A DNA stretch of 64,000 nucleotides, from assembly GCA_935421135.1 (NCBI GenBank), contig OW285190.1:14580501-14644500 (forward strand). Direction: 5' to 3'. This document shows positions 12,045 to 24,404 of this stretch, piece by piece. The position numbers were made by a program, and so were the translations under genes. Below the pieces are notes generated by a model. It saw nothing but the letters and a program-made list of their open reading frames with translations. It was not told where the DNA came from and did not search any database. Each line of letters opens with the position of its first letter. The stretch's first letter is position 1. The DNA is from Bugulina stolonifera. Lineage: Eukaryota > Bryozoa > Gymnolaemata > Cheilostomatida > Bugulidae.

Positions 12045-13447
12045 AAAATAACGAACGTTTCAAAACAGAAATCAATTTACAGTTTAGCTGCTACAAATAT
12101 ATGTATTATATGAATCACTTCGTATAAAATTTATATAGGTAAAACGGACGCCCTTTGAGAACTTCCCAATGATCTAGCAACTGACTAAAGTAGTTTACTA
12201 AACTGGAGCTGCTAAGAATTGGTAGTAGTCCTTCAGCGAATTTTTCGAAACTACAATTAGGTGCAGAGAAAAAATTTCATTATGTTAAAAAATGAGATGT
12301 GAGAAGACAACTTCCATTGAAATCTCACAATCATATTCGCATGAGCACTCTTGGGTTATTGGCTATGCTACAGAGTTGTCCTCTCCTAATTTCAAAAAAC
12401 TGTAATTGAGAGAAGACAATTCCATCACACCATCAATTGCTTAGAACAGTCCTAGTCCTAAGTGGGACTTCATCTAAGATAGGCTCTCTTATCATTACGT
12501 CATGTAATTGTGCTTGAGACTTTTTATTTTGAATAGAAGTCAATAAAATTACGTAATTGTAACATACTTCGAAAATGGAGGAGTACCGCGTCGAAAATTT
12601 AGTAAATCTTGGGTCGCTATAAAAACTACCCTGTGCTAAATTTATCCAGAACGCATACATGTATATACCTTTTCGAGTGTGACTAAAATAGTATGGTGTT
12701 CACGATCAAAAAAATATTGGCGAGACACAAGAGTGACTAAAACGACATCACCAAGACACCATCAGAATCTTGACATGATATTATATGGTTACTAGTTACA
12801 ATTACAATGATTTTGTTTCAACATCACGTTGAGTATTATAGGTGACATGCATTGATACAAATACACAGGTACTATATTATATTAAAAATGTTCTAATGAA
12901 ATTGAATTTATGGAGTATTATTTTCACTTCACAATCAGTGTCAGCAATAAGAAATCGCAATGAGTCTACCTTTATCTTGATTGGCAAAGCAGTGTTGCTA
13001 AGCAACCAGCTATCTCCCAAGAGTTTCATTAGAATCAGGACAGGATATTGGCAGGTTTTTGCTTAATCAAATATGCACATGATATCTGCTTCAATAACTT
13101 GGAAACAATTTACCCTAGACAGGTTATTATAGTTATACCTCATACCTGCTGATAATAATTATTCTAATAGTAAAATATCAAAGGTTCAATGTCTTCAAAA
13201 GTATATCGATTAGAAATCACTGATTAACAAAACAAATTATTGACACTTGACTTGACGTATTTATACATGTTGAGGTGCATTAACCTAGCATAGATATACC
13301 TTACTCACATAGCTAAGTGCAGAAGATGAGAGCCGCAGTGTTTGCAAGACGCTGGCAGCTAATATAACAGTATAGTTACAGACATCTACGATGACGTAAC
13401 ATAACGCAATTAACTTTTACCTTGCCAAAATCAAAGAGTAGGATATA
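12045..13447. other. Intergenic region
   Basis: No gene supported. It contains three copies of the dispersed GAGAAGACAACT / GAGTTGTCCTCTC motif, at 12301, 12373 and about 12408, and precedes the first exon of the 259-residue gene. Confidence 0.5.
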
Positions 13448-16400
13448 ATGCTCGCGAAACAAACGACTAGGCGACAACGTACCGGTAAGTTACTTATAAA
13501 TGTACTACAATGTAGTGTACATACATGTACATACATGTATATAGGACAATGTATAGTGTACATACATGTATATACAATGTATAGTGTACATACATGTACA
13601 TATATACAATGTATAGTATACATACATGTATATACAATGTAGTGTACATACATGTATGTGTACATTGTACAATGTATATATAATGTACATGTGCATGTAC
13701 TTAAGAATAAAATTGCATCAAACACATCCTTTATTGTACACATTACCTACGCTTATAGATTCTATTTTAACTCTTAGAAGAGTTGAAAATTTTATTATGT
13801 ACATTATTGTACATTAATTATGATAATGGTAGTGTTGTTAATACAGTCATGAATCGGTTGTGAGCCGATTTCAGCTTACTTTTAACCATTTGTGATAAAA
13901 ACGAATTTTTGAAACCCAAACTATGTCAACAGCATTTTTTTCATGTTTATTTCCAACATCAAAGTGTGTAAGAGTAGAAACTTCATCTTCAAGGTGAAAG
14001 ATTATACATAACCTACAAATATCGCATTATATAATATGTTCTAGTGTAAGCATAGTGCTATTATGTAATACCAAACTTATTAAATATGTTTAGACCGATT
14101 TAAGTCACTAAATCCTTTACTTGTAAAGAGAATTGTACAGAATATGATATGAGCATGCACCTAGTGCCTTAGCTCCGTTTAATGAATGTTATTCATATCA
14201 CCAATGTAATTAATACCTAATTAGTAAATTTTATTTTATTAACTTAATCAATATTATTTATGTTGTGAAAGAATTGATCTGTATTTGAACAGTTCACGGA
14301 GGTGTAATTATGGATTACATTTCAGAAGGCTAACATGCCATTTCTATACACATGATTATTATATGTATTAAAATTTAACTCACTTTAATGTTTGTTTTTG
14401 TAACCATAGAGCAAATATATAATAATAAGTATCGTAAGGACTTTGAATGCACCCACTTAGAGCCACCATTTATAATGAGTGTCTAATCGTCAAATGATCG
14501 ATAGTATAGCCATTGACCACTCAAATAACAGCTTGTGGCAGGTACTTGAGGCAGGTGCCTGCTTACCTGTCTAGTAAACATTTTAGACACTGTAAAACTG
14601 AGAAAGAAGTTCAAAGAATACTTTAACGTACACAGTCGGCAGCAACTGCCAGATATACGTGGTACAGCTACTGCTGCTGATCTATTCAGACATTTGAGAA
14701 TGAGGGCAGCATTGAGAAATCATTCCTATGCTGCCGAAGTCAGCGATAACAGGGTATCAGAGAGAGGTAAGTACTGAGTTACTTGGGGAATAGGTTAATT
14801 TCATACAACTGCCGTATCCTAACTGTACATGATGATGTAACTTCACAAAACACTCAGATCTTTTATCATTCTAATGGTATACTAATCGCATGAATTATAT
14901 CTTGATGTACAATGCTATTTTCTGATAAAGAAACTGCTTCCATAGCCGATGGAATTGTGTAGTTTTCCTGATTGTTCCGGCGCTCAACTAATCAAGAAAT
15001 TACTATGACATGACGATTACATAATTCCCTGTAGCCATAAATCTGCGCCTGTGGCTCGGAACGATGATAATACATGTATCTTGTGATGAATCAGAGTATT
15101 CCTTCAGCTCAAATTTTAATGGAGTTATGCTCCAGCAGCAACAGCGACAGCAGCAGCGGCGGCAGCAGCAGCAGCGGCGGCAGCAGCACTACATTGCATT
15201 GGAGTAGTTGAAACATAGGCTGTACACTACCAAAAGAGGATATTAGCCTTAGCTCCAAGGTTGTCTACTCTGATAAAATGTGCAGGAATCAGAGTTGATG
15301 CACGTTCAATTTAGAGCAACCTATTTCAGCGACCACACAACATTTGTTTCATTGTCATATGACCGCAATAGCTATCGTTTTAGGGCTACATTTCTTAGTC
15401 AACAAATCGGAAGAGAATGAGCGCAACCTGTCGACTCCTAAGTACTTCACTCCGTTAAACACAAAAGTGTCGATACCACCTCTGGAATCAAAACTTAAAC
15501 CTGAAAAGTGAGTAGCCTCATTTATGTGGTTTATGTAGTCCATTGAATGCTGACAACGCTTCAGATGTGCATTCACAATACCATTTCTACTATTTCAAAC
15601 ATACTATTCATAGTCTGCAATGTTGTGAAATTATTTACATAAAGAGAAAGCAACTCCTAATATTTAAGCCTACATTGCAGTTATAATTTTAAATACATGT
15701 ACATGTATATATTATAATCATGCACGTAATTTTATATAATACATGTATTTACTAGCTCTAGGACAATACCACATCCTATAGAGCACTTTACCTGACGATA
15801 CGCAATTAATATAATATAATATTACAATATATAATATAATATTACAATATATAATATAATATTACAATATATAATATAATATTACAATATATAATATAAT
15901 ATTACAATATATAATATAATATTACAATATATAATATAATATTACAATATATAACATAAACTGCTCGGGAATTTTAATACTGAGACGCTGGTTTACACGC
16001 TCCAATACTGTGAAAGAAACGAGTGCACCCACATGTACGTCTTTAACAGAGTATTTTTTTTTAGTTTTAAGACGCTAACGAGTAAAAGACTGGAAATTCC
16101 CAAATACCAAGTACCAGCAAACCTCCCGGAGCTGCAGCAAATCAGGTCTTTAGTAACATCAGATCAGAGCACTGCAGATCAACATTCAACAGAGACCTCT
16201 ACATCTAGTCATAAGGGAAGTAAACCAGAGTCAAAGTCTTTAGATCTCAATGATTGGATAAACCTGCTAACAAGGTAAAAAAACTTATTCTAAAATGCAT
16301 AAAATTTGATGCTTTACGACCCTTCCATCTATCATAGTATCCCGACAGGCATGAAAGAAAAATGTTTTGGAACTGAAATTAATCTTATGAGGAATATAAT

Positions 16401-16833
16401 GAATAACTCATCTAGATAGAGTACATTTATTTCCTACAAAAATGAAGGAGTGAAATTTGACAATCTGAAAAGAATTTTCTACATGTATTCGTAAACATAG
16501 CAATTTTTATATGAAGTACTCGTAATAATACATTTAAACGGTAGTAATTAAGTAGTAGTAAACAGTGTACTAGTTTAGAAGACCATAGTTGCTACATCTT
16601 ACAGGCCAGTTCAAGCAAGGCCAGATTTCGCAGAGCCCATTCAGTGTAAAACACCAAAGTGTCAGCTAAGTCATCCAGATTTCCAGAAACCCAGTAAGGG
16701 CTTCTTCAAACACATCGACAAGAAAGCAGCTAGTAGAGAGTTCATAGTGCACCCAGAGTTTGTTTCTGAAGTAGTAAAACTACAGTACATACAAGGACAG
16801 TCATCAAACCCCCTCAAGTACGGCTGGGCCTGA
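13448..16833 (+). CDS. Uncharacterised 259-aa protein, five exons
   Basis: Exons 13448-13484, 14587-14766, 15384-15507, 16065-16274 and 16605-16833 join in phase through four GT/AG introns and end on TGA; coding length is 780 bases. The start is the ATG at 13448, giving MLAKQTTRRQRT. The protein is basic at the N-terminus (KLRKKFKEYF), then has RHLRMRAALRNHSY, a low-complexity Ser/Thr stretch (STETSTSSHKGSKPESKS) and a conserved-looking C-terminus (GFFKHIDKKAASREFIVHPE, ending NPLKYGWA). There is no signal peptide or membrane segment. The short aromatic and proline motifs recall axoneme-associated proteins in general style, but I cannot assign a family. It is convergent with the giant minus-strand gene; the stops are 795 bp apart. 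Confidence 0.8.
13505..13690. repeat. Degenerate TACATGTA-rich satellite in intron 1
   Basis: Irregular copies of GTACATACATGTATATACAA-like units. The frames on both strands stay open by repeat periodicity only. The array begins about 20 bases after the first exon of the 259-residue gene. Confidence 0.85.
15131..15190. repeat. CAG/CGG trinucleotide repeat
   Basis: Interrupted CAGCAG(C/A)GGCGG-type triplets, about 20 in all, in intron 2 of the 259-residue gene. Both flanking exons join in phase without it, so it is read as intronic. Confidence 0.85.
15806..15953. repeat. 18-bp AT satellite, about 8 copies
   Basis: Perfect copies of TATAATATAATATTACAA in intron 3 of the 259-residue gene. Confidence 0.95.
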
Positions 16834-17347
16834 GGCCAAAAACATTTTAGTCAAAATTATTGCTCAACTGAATGACCGTAAGTCTAAACTTTGGGTCAGA
16901 TAATCATGACCAATCAGTGCATGTACAATGTGAAGATACCAGTGCTGTAGGGAATATTATACTAATACTTGTAATAATTTGTTTTTCTAAGTTTATGGCT
17001 TTGAATGCTGTGCACAAGTTTAATAGTAACAGGATTGCCAAGGTTTTTGGATGGAAAGTAATGGTGTTCAACATAAGGGGATAGGAGAGGGTGAAATTAG
17101 ACTGATATCTAGTGAGATATCCAAGTGTATAGGCTGAGAAAGTTGGCCAGCAGGTAGAGAGTACGCAACTCTTATAGTATGACTCATATTGGAACAAGTA
17201 CTATTCTGGAGACTCTGATATGTTATACACTCGGGATATTTCCTAATTTTTAATTTTCTTTGGTATTTTTCACAATATTACCCTATTTAGGGAGTGTGCA
17301 ACTTATGTTGGTATAACTATCGATAGATGTTGTATAGTTATGATTAT

Positions 17348-17363
17348 TTTATTTATGAATAAA
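17348..17363. terminator. Back-to-back polyadenylation signals for convergent genes
   Basis: TTTATT (AATAAA on the minus strand) at 17348-17353 and AATAAA on the plus strand at 17358-17363. They lie between the plus-strand stop at 16833 and the minus-strand stop at 17629, so each serves one gene and the two transcripts would overlap or abut here. Confidence 0.5.
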
Positions 17364-17628
17364 TAACAAATACAACTGCTGATATATAAAACGTAACCAT
17401 GGCAAATACCGGCACATAATAATCAAAGCACAAGACTTGAGATACTTAGGCTACATAATGTCAAATTTGTTCTGAAGCTAAATTATCGGTTTTAAGGTAT
17501 AAATTACTGCAGTCCATTAGCAATTCCTTAACACGACGTTGCACAATAACAAATAATTTAGGCAGCTGGAAAGGAAATACAAACAACACATCTGACGATA
17601 CAAAAACCGCGTTTTGAGAAAGAGCAGT

Positions 17629-20600
17629 TCACGTAGTCAGTCTTTGTTTATCTGCGATAGGTGGAAGTTCAGGAATTTGGGTTAATTCTGGTCGCCAGTT
17701 GCCCAAAGATCGACCTTCTTCTGCAATCTGTTTCATCCGCTGATGAAAACCCGGCAGAGGCAGATGATAAGTAAATGTCCAGTTTCTGGTGAAGTAGGGC
17801 TCGTAAAGGTCCCACTCGTATACCCAAATATATTTATCTTTAGCTACCTCAACTATTGGCATTTCTTTTGTGCTTTCTTTTTCCTATAAGATGGGAGAAA
17901 GAGGAATGGAGAGACTTGGAAGAAAGAGCAATGAAGTAATAAGTAGCCCATTTGTACGTACATGTGACATACCTACACATACTACATGTATATATACATG
18001 TACATGTAGGTGAAAATGAATGGTGCGTTTGGGAAATACACATGATATTGGCTGATTTACCCTGTTAATTATTTGCTGAATGTTGATCCTTTGGGAATGA
18101 CCACCTGACCCTGACACTAATGGTCACTCACATCTTAGAGCAAAACAATCATCCAAACATGATTGCAAGGAGAACTGATTTTAGATGCATACATTATTTC
18201 AGTCTAAAAGATTACAGATTGAAGGTTTGCCAATTACTGACTGAGTTTTGAAGAACAAATGAAATAGGGGGAGGGGCAATAATTATGATGTCACTTCCTA
18301 TTGTTTGATATTTACTTCACTGCATATTTGTCAATATCATATATTCAATAATATCATATTTTCGATGAAAGTGGAAATTTGTTTTATTGAAAACTCATAA
18401 TAATGTGGTATTATGTCTACATTAGATTGAGAAAAGTGCATCTAGATAATCAATATTCTAAAAAGTGGATAGAGGACAACTCTATAGTTTTTATCTGTAT
18501 CTGTATAACACAGAACTAGGGACTGAATACATAGCACAACAGGTTTACAACAGCAACATGACATGACATGACATGCTCACTCACCTTAGCCAGTCTAATG
18601 AGATCAGACACCTGACGACTACCTGCAGATGTGGTAGTGCTTGTCATCATCTTTCCTTGCTTGATACCAAGCCGTGACCTCATTCTCTCCTCATACTTGG
18701 GCAGATGAGGTACTGTAAAGTCATTCAGCTCTGCTTTAGAGAAGTCACTTCTTATAGACTTATTATCACTATCATCTTTCCCCTCAGACTCACCTGCAAA
18801 CAGGAAGCAACACATCACACCTGACAAAATTTTTATAAACTGCTTTTAGAGTTGTCCCCTCTTTGCAAAAGATGCAACATCTAGAAGTTGAAGTGTAATT
18901 TTGTCAACTGTGAATTGCAAACTTGTTTGTAACTCATAATTAGATGTATCTAGACTTCCTGTTCTAGCCTTGGTTCTATGACCAACAACAAGTATATTAA
19001 AACCAGGTTATTGACAATCACCAAATCAAATGATTTAAAAAGAAATATAGGTCATAACTATGTTTCTAAAGTCACTGTCGAAAAGCAGAGTTTGAGGACT
19101 TTTAAGATCACCCACCATTTAGTTCACTATCTGACATGGAGACTTGGGCTACATTGGGAGTTGCACTGATAGTCATTATAGGAGTAATACTGGCTGATTC
19201 ATCTCTAGATTTCTGTTTACGCTGATTGGTGGGAACCATAAACTTTAATATCTTTTTCCTGGCCCTATCAACAGCTATCGCCTTCAGCGTTACTGCTCCT
19301 AAATACATAATCATATTGGGTAATATCAATCAAACTGCGTGCATACTGTAGTATTTCTAATGCCTATTGAAACATCAATACATGCTACATACATTGTAGC
19401 TGATATTATTTGAATAGTAAGGGGTTGTCTTATCATGACTGTTACATTGATCACTGTTCATTCCCAGTAATACACATGTATAATGATTAATACTGTCTGA
19501 TGATTGGGCGAACATTCTACACAGAAGTCCTCTAATTTCACCAAATAAACTTGACAGGTGTGTATACATATTGCACTACATTGTATGTCAGTGGAAATTG
19601 ACCAGAAATGCTAGCTACAAAGACCATTATTAAAATATAAATTTAAAAACACGAATTAATACAAGAATATCAAACACCTTACGTGTATATTTAAAGCACT
19701 TCCAATATTCAATTGGGCCAGTGTAAATACATTGCAGGTGAAAAAAAAGCCTCAAAATAAATATTTTGTAATGGGTGTAAACTAATGAACCAATTAATAA
19801 TATAGGATTAATAAATGGTACAATTAGCTAGTTGTTTTGTCACATGCTACATACTGGCACTATCAGATGAGAGAAGATCCTCATTTGACGGATGTCTGCT
19901 GTCAAAGATAGAATGACTAGTCCGTTTAGTTATGGTGGACTTGTAAGAGCCCACATCAAATGATTCCATGGTGGTTGGCAATGAGCTCTTGGCCTTTGCT
20001 TCATCTCCAGTATCTGTACAAGTCCATGTATATAGGTATTAATAGTGTAAAGGTCATGCAACTGCCTACTTTATTTAGTATAATCACATCAACCTCTATA
20101 TTGACATCAAATATCAAAAGAGTTTTAATTTTTTGAGTCACAGAATCAGCAAAAAAACAGAATAAAGAATTGCCCAGATTTCTTAGGTCTATAAACATTA
20201 CTTCAATAACGAACGATAAACATGGTTCAAATTTTGTTTGGATGGTGAAATAAAGTTCGGAACAGAAACTAAAACACAGAACAGGTTTAAACACATTTGA
20301 GTAAAACATTTTCGTCAACAGACTAAATTAGTTTGGAAAGTCCTTGGAGACCATACCCTCGGTTCTCGGAGTGGTAAAAGTACGAGTAGATGAATGCATT
20401 TGTTTAGCTCGTCCTAAAATTCGTATACATGTGAACACAATAATTACTAAAATATGATGAAACACAAACACATTGAAATGTGCCGCACGTCCAGATATAT
20501 CTCATACACACAATACTATTGAATAATTTATAGTCTAGCTTATACCTTTCCCAGCAAATTTTTTCTTCGGTCTGGCTGTGGACGAAACATCACTGACTGT

Positions 20601-23600
20601 TTTTTCTACTGGATGATCTGAAAAAACAAAAAACTCAAATCTGCAAACCGTGTACCGTCTCCGTGTTTGATGCCTTATTAGTGCAGCTGAAATAACCCTA
20701 GAAACTCTCATTGAAAAACTGAAGTGTATATTTACATCAAACTGTATTTAAAACGTGTGAAATATATTGAACTAGAGTGCTCAAGCTGCCAAAGACACCG
20801 GGAATCACACGAAGCTTGCAGTTCAGTATAACTGCTACCGATAAATATTTACAGGGAATGAAACAGCAGTACTTGCATGACATACACAAGAGTATAATAT
20901 TATACACAAATAATATAACTAAAATTAAAAAACAAGAAAATTAAATAAAAAACATGTAAGAAATATAGATGGCCTCACCCAACTCTACGCTGTCAACGCC
21001 TGCAGTGCAGAAGGACGATAGCATCAAGTAGGAAATTCGGCATATTTTATATCATTTTATAGAATACATACACTATATGTATAGACTCTATGTTAGAATT
21101 ATATTAAACATTGCATTACGAACAAAAAGCACATGTAGACAGATTAGTCCTACAATCATGGGACAGGTGTACAGACTATTATAACAGAGGACACGTGTAC
21201 AGACTATGATAACAAAAGACAGGTGTACAGACTATTAGTAGTAGAAGTGTGAACATACTGTCAACTTTGGTAGCAGACTGGTGCTGACTGCTTTTCTTCC
21301 TTTTATGACTCCGAGGGGAAAGTGATTTTCTACAAAAATATTATATACAGTCAATTTAGTATATTATCAATTATTATGATATCCATTCTCATTAGGAATA
21401 CTGTATCATGAATGCTGGACACAAATGTACGTGTACGATGTAGTTATTTAGTGATATCATAGTATTAACAGTGAATTGGGAGTTGTCATTTCCCTACTTA
21501 GAGGTTACACTAGCTGATGAGTCATGGTGGTGAAGATGGTTCTTTTTGTAAAATACCATGCGTTATGATACAACAATATTTTATCCTTAATTGACACAAA
21601 ACCTCTGATAATTTACCCCAACTGACGCTGTACTTGCAAAGGCTTAGAGTCCGTCTTTTTATCTGCCTTCTTAATACTAAAACATGATATATTTATTGGA
21701 GTATGTTGGTACACAATATCCTACATTTTACATAAGAACGGTGTTGGTCTCATCTAGGAAAATATAGAGATATTCTACATTCCATAATAAGACATAACAT
21801 TATATTTTCAACCGATCTACACAGAGACTGAAGCATTAAATTAGGAGAAACAAACAGAAACGTATAATCAAGAATTAGCTCCACCTACTTGTTCATTAGC
21901 TCTAACGCGGCCGACACTATGGCTCCGTTTTTATCAGGTCGAGCCTCGGCAGCACGCAGCAAATCATGAACAACTCTACAAGTTCAGCATTATTCTAGTA
22001 AACCACCTATACATAGAAATACACTGTTATGTGTATAAAACAAAATGGTAATCAGAGGTGAGGAATGACGATAAAATTATTATAAATTAATACTACTACT
22101 ATTAGTTCCATGGAAATGCATCATATCATGTAGGGTGGTATGATGATAGACCATTGTATACACACAGTACATTGGAGTCATCACTATTTTTACTGACTGT
22201 CATATACATGTCCCACTACTGAATGCATGGAATAATAGTACTAATGGTTGATACAATGTTATATACATTACATATATATACTATCTTGTAGTTTACTACG
22301 CGACTCACTGCCAACGGTTCTTCATAGTAACAGGTTTTACTCCTTCTGCTCCGACTATCGGAACAAACTTTGTAATAATTCTAAAAAGTAAAGAACTCAA
22401 CAGCATACGTGTATATTTGCATACAGCGAGAGGTAGCCAATATTCTAAGAATTCAACAAAGTTTGCAAATTATATTTTATGGAATAGAAATCAGTTTTTA
22501 AATAAAATTAATAAACAAAACAATGCATTTCAAACTCGTTCTTTTTCATAGCTGTCTGCATACTCCAGACAAACCGATTTGATAACAGATCTTTCTGACA
22601 ATCAAAAAAGGTGCTCCCAGTCACATGACCTTTCAGTCATTGATGCTGGTCATAGAGCGAGATGGAGGTCGCTGATGGAGTTAGCTAGTATGCAGAACCC
22701 CGTTACCCGCAAGGATTAAAACGGCTCCTGTGAGAAAACGGTGAGAAACATGACTTATAGTGCTACTAACAGCCAACTTACTCTGGTGAGATGTCACCGT
22801 TGGCTATCCGGTTGATTATAGAAGCCACTTCATCAAACCTGTTCATCTTAGTTTTCATCATAAATCTACTAGATACAGGGGGCAGAGTTACAGAACCCTT
22901 GACATCATCGTACTCGTCTCCTATATCTATGGTATATTGTAAATACATAATAGAATACATAATATATATGCACATAGTATATGTAACATGTATGCTATAC
23001 AATACAGCATAATGTAATATGAACAGGGTATATGAATATGGCACACAAATTTATGAATTTACAAAATCATTTACGCATACGTAATGGCTAACATCCGTAA
23101 ACCTCATTTATTGTGTACATGTTATACTACAGACATTAGACATAGACATAGGCATATACTTGTACATAGACAATGATAGTTGACCTACCAATAGACGGCA
23201 GGGATAACTTTGGGATGTTGATAGCTGGAGGTGGTTTGGCCAAACCAAGAGATTCCAACCTCTCTAAAATATAAAGTGCATTTAGTACCTGCTGACATCC
23301 ACTACACATATTAAAAACTGAAAACAGTGCCATAAATATTGAATATTGTAATACTTTATTTCATACCTACGGTGCATCATGGGGTGTAATTTGAGTGTTA
23401 AATGTCAGCTGATCGTACAATGTGACTATGTATGGCAATGAAAAAACTCAGAAGTTCAGTAACGAATAAATAGCTAATGCTTATAAAACGATAGTCTGTA
23501 TGTTATGTCGAAATAATAATTTTACTAATACTGCAGAAATCAGCTCAATAAAACACCATTAGCAAATAAATATCTTTCAAAGATAAAGTCTTATAAAGCT

Positions 23601-24404
23601 ATGGCACCAGTAAAGTTTCAAATCAGCTCAAGTCATAAAATAATATGTGATGTATGTGATTCACAGCAAATCACAACACTACCTTTCCTCGGTACAGCAT
23701 AGATTTTCTTCAGCGCTTTAAACATATGCATAGTTATCACATTGGATATACGGTATCATATATAAATGAATTATGGGTGATTGATATCTTGTAACCAGTG
23801 CAAATAAAGCACGCAGATATTGTTCATAAATAGGATTGCGGGGGGGGGGAGGAGGGGGGAATATAAAATATAGTGGGTGCTATTGGACAACTATTGTAAC
23901 ACATTGAATAAATAAATAAATAAATTAATAAATAAACAATCCCTACTTTTATTCCTGAATTCTGGCAGTGTTCCACTCCTAACTGAACTGATTGATAGTT
24001 TGGCTGGCCGTAGGATCACCCCTAATGTCTTTCTTGGTTCAGCAGGCTAAACATACATCAACATTTATTAATATCTGCAGAGCTAGACAAGTAACATATT
24101 GTTATATAACTTTCAGTGAGTTTATAAAGCATGAGTAATAGGACATGGCTTTAACAACAAACTTTGGATACTTTATCTTATAAAGCGATAGTAATTTTGG
24201 AGTTTTCCTACTGATTCAACCTCTTGAGAAAGCGAATAGAAAATACAGACGTCACAACACTAAAAATAAGACTAGTTATAATATAATAGCATAAGCTCCA
24301 ATCCATCAAGGTGTAAGTATATAATATAGCCTAAGTATCCTATACTAACAACTCTAGGGATCCGCTCTCGGTCTTCTGAAACACCTCGAAGTATTTTGAA
24401 AGAT
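17629..24404 (-). other. Giant gene, block E: exons 60-75 (residues 2592-3142), C-terminus
   Basis: Exons 24350-24404, 23947-24046, 23683-23715, 23189-23263, 22782-22926, 22309-22380, 21889-21975, 21617-21676, 21259-21329, 20979-20999, 20546-20617, 20357-20413, 19855-20013, 19116-19298, 18585-18793, 17629-17883. Exon 69 has only 21 nt and is phase 1 in and out. Exons 64-66 look structured (FDEVASIINRIANGDIS; VVHDLLRAAEARPDKNG). The last exon is aromatic and probably folded: KYIWVYEWDLYEPYFTRNW, then LPLPGFHQRMKQIAEEGRSL. It ends with TGA. Confidence 0.85.

Noticed and set aside
13417..13743. Repetitive open frames around a TACATGTA array
   Set aside because: Tandem repeat only; only the ATG-bearing 37-nt exon at 13448-13484 is kept, because it joins in phase to the next exon.
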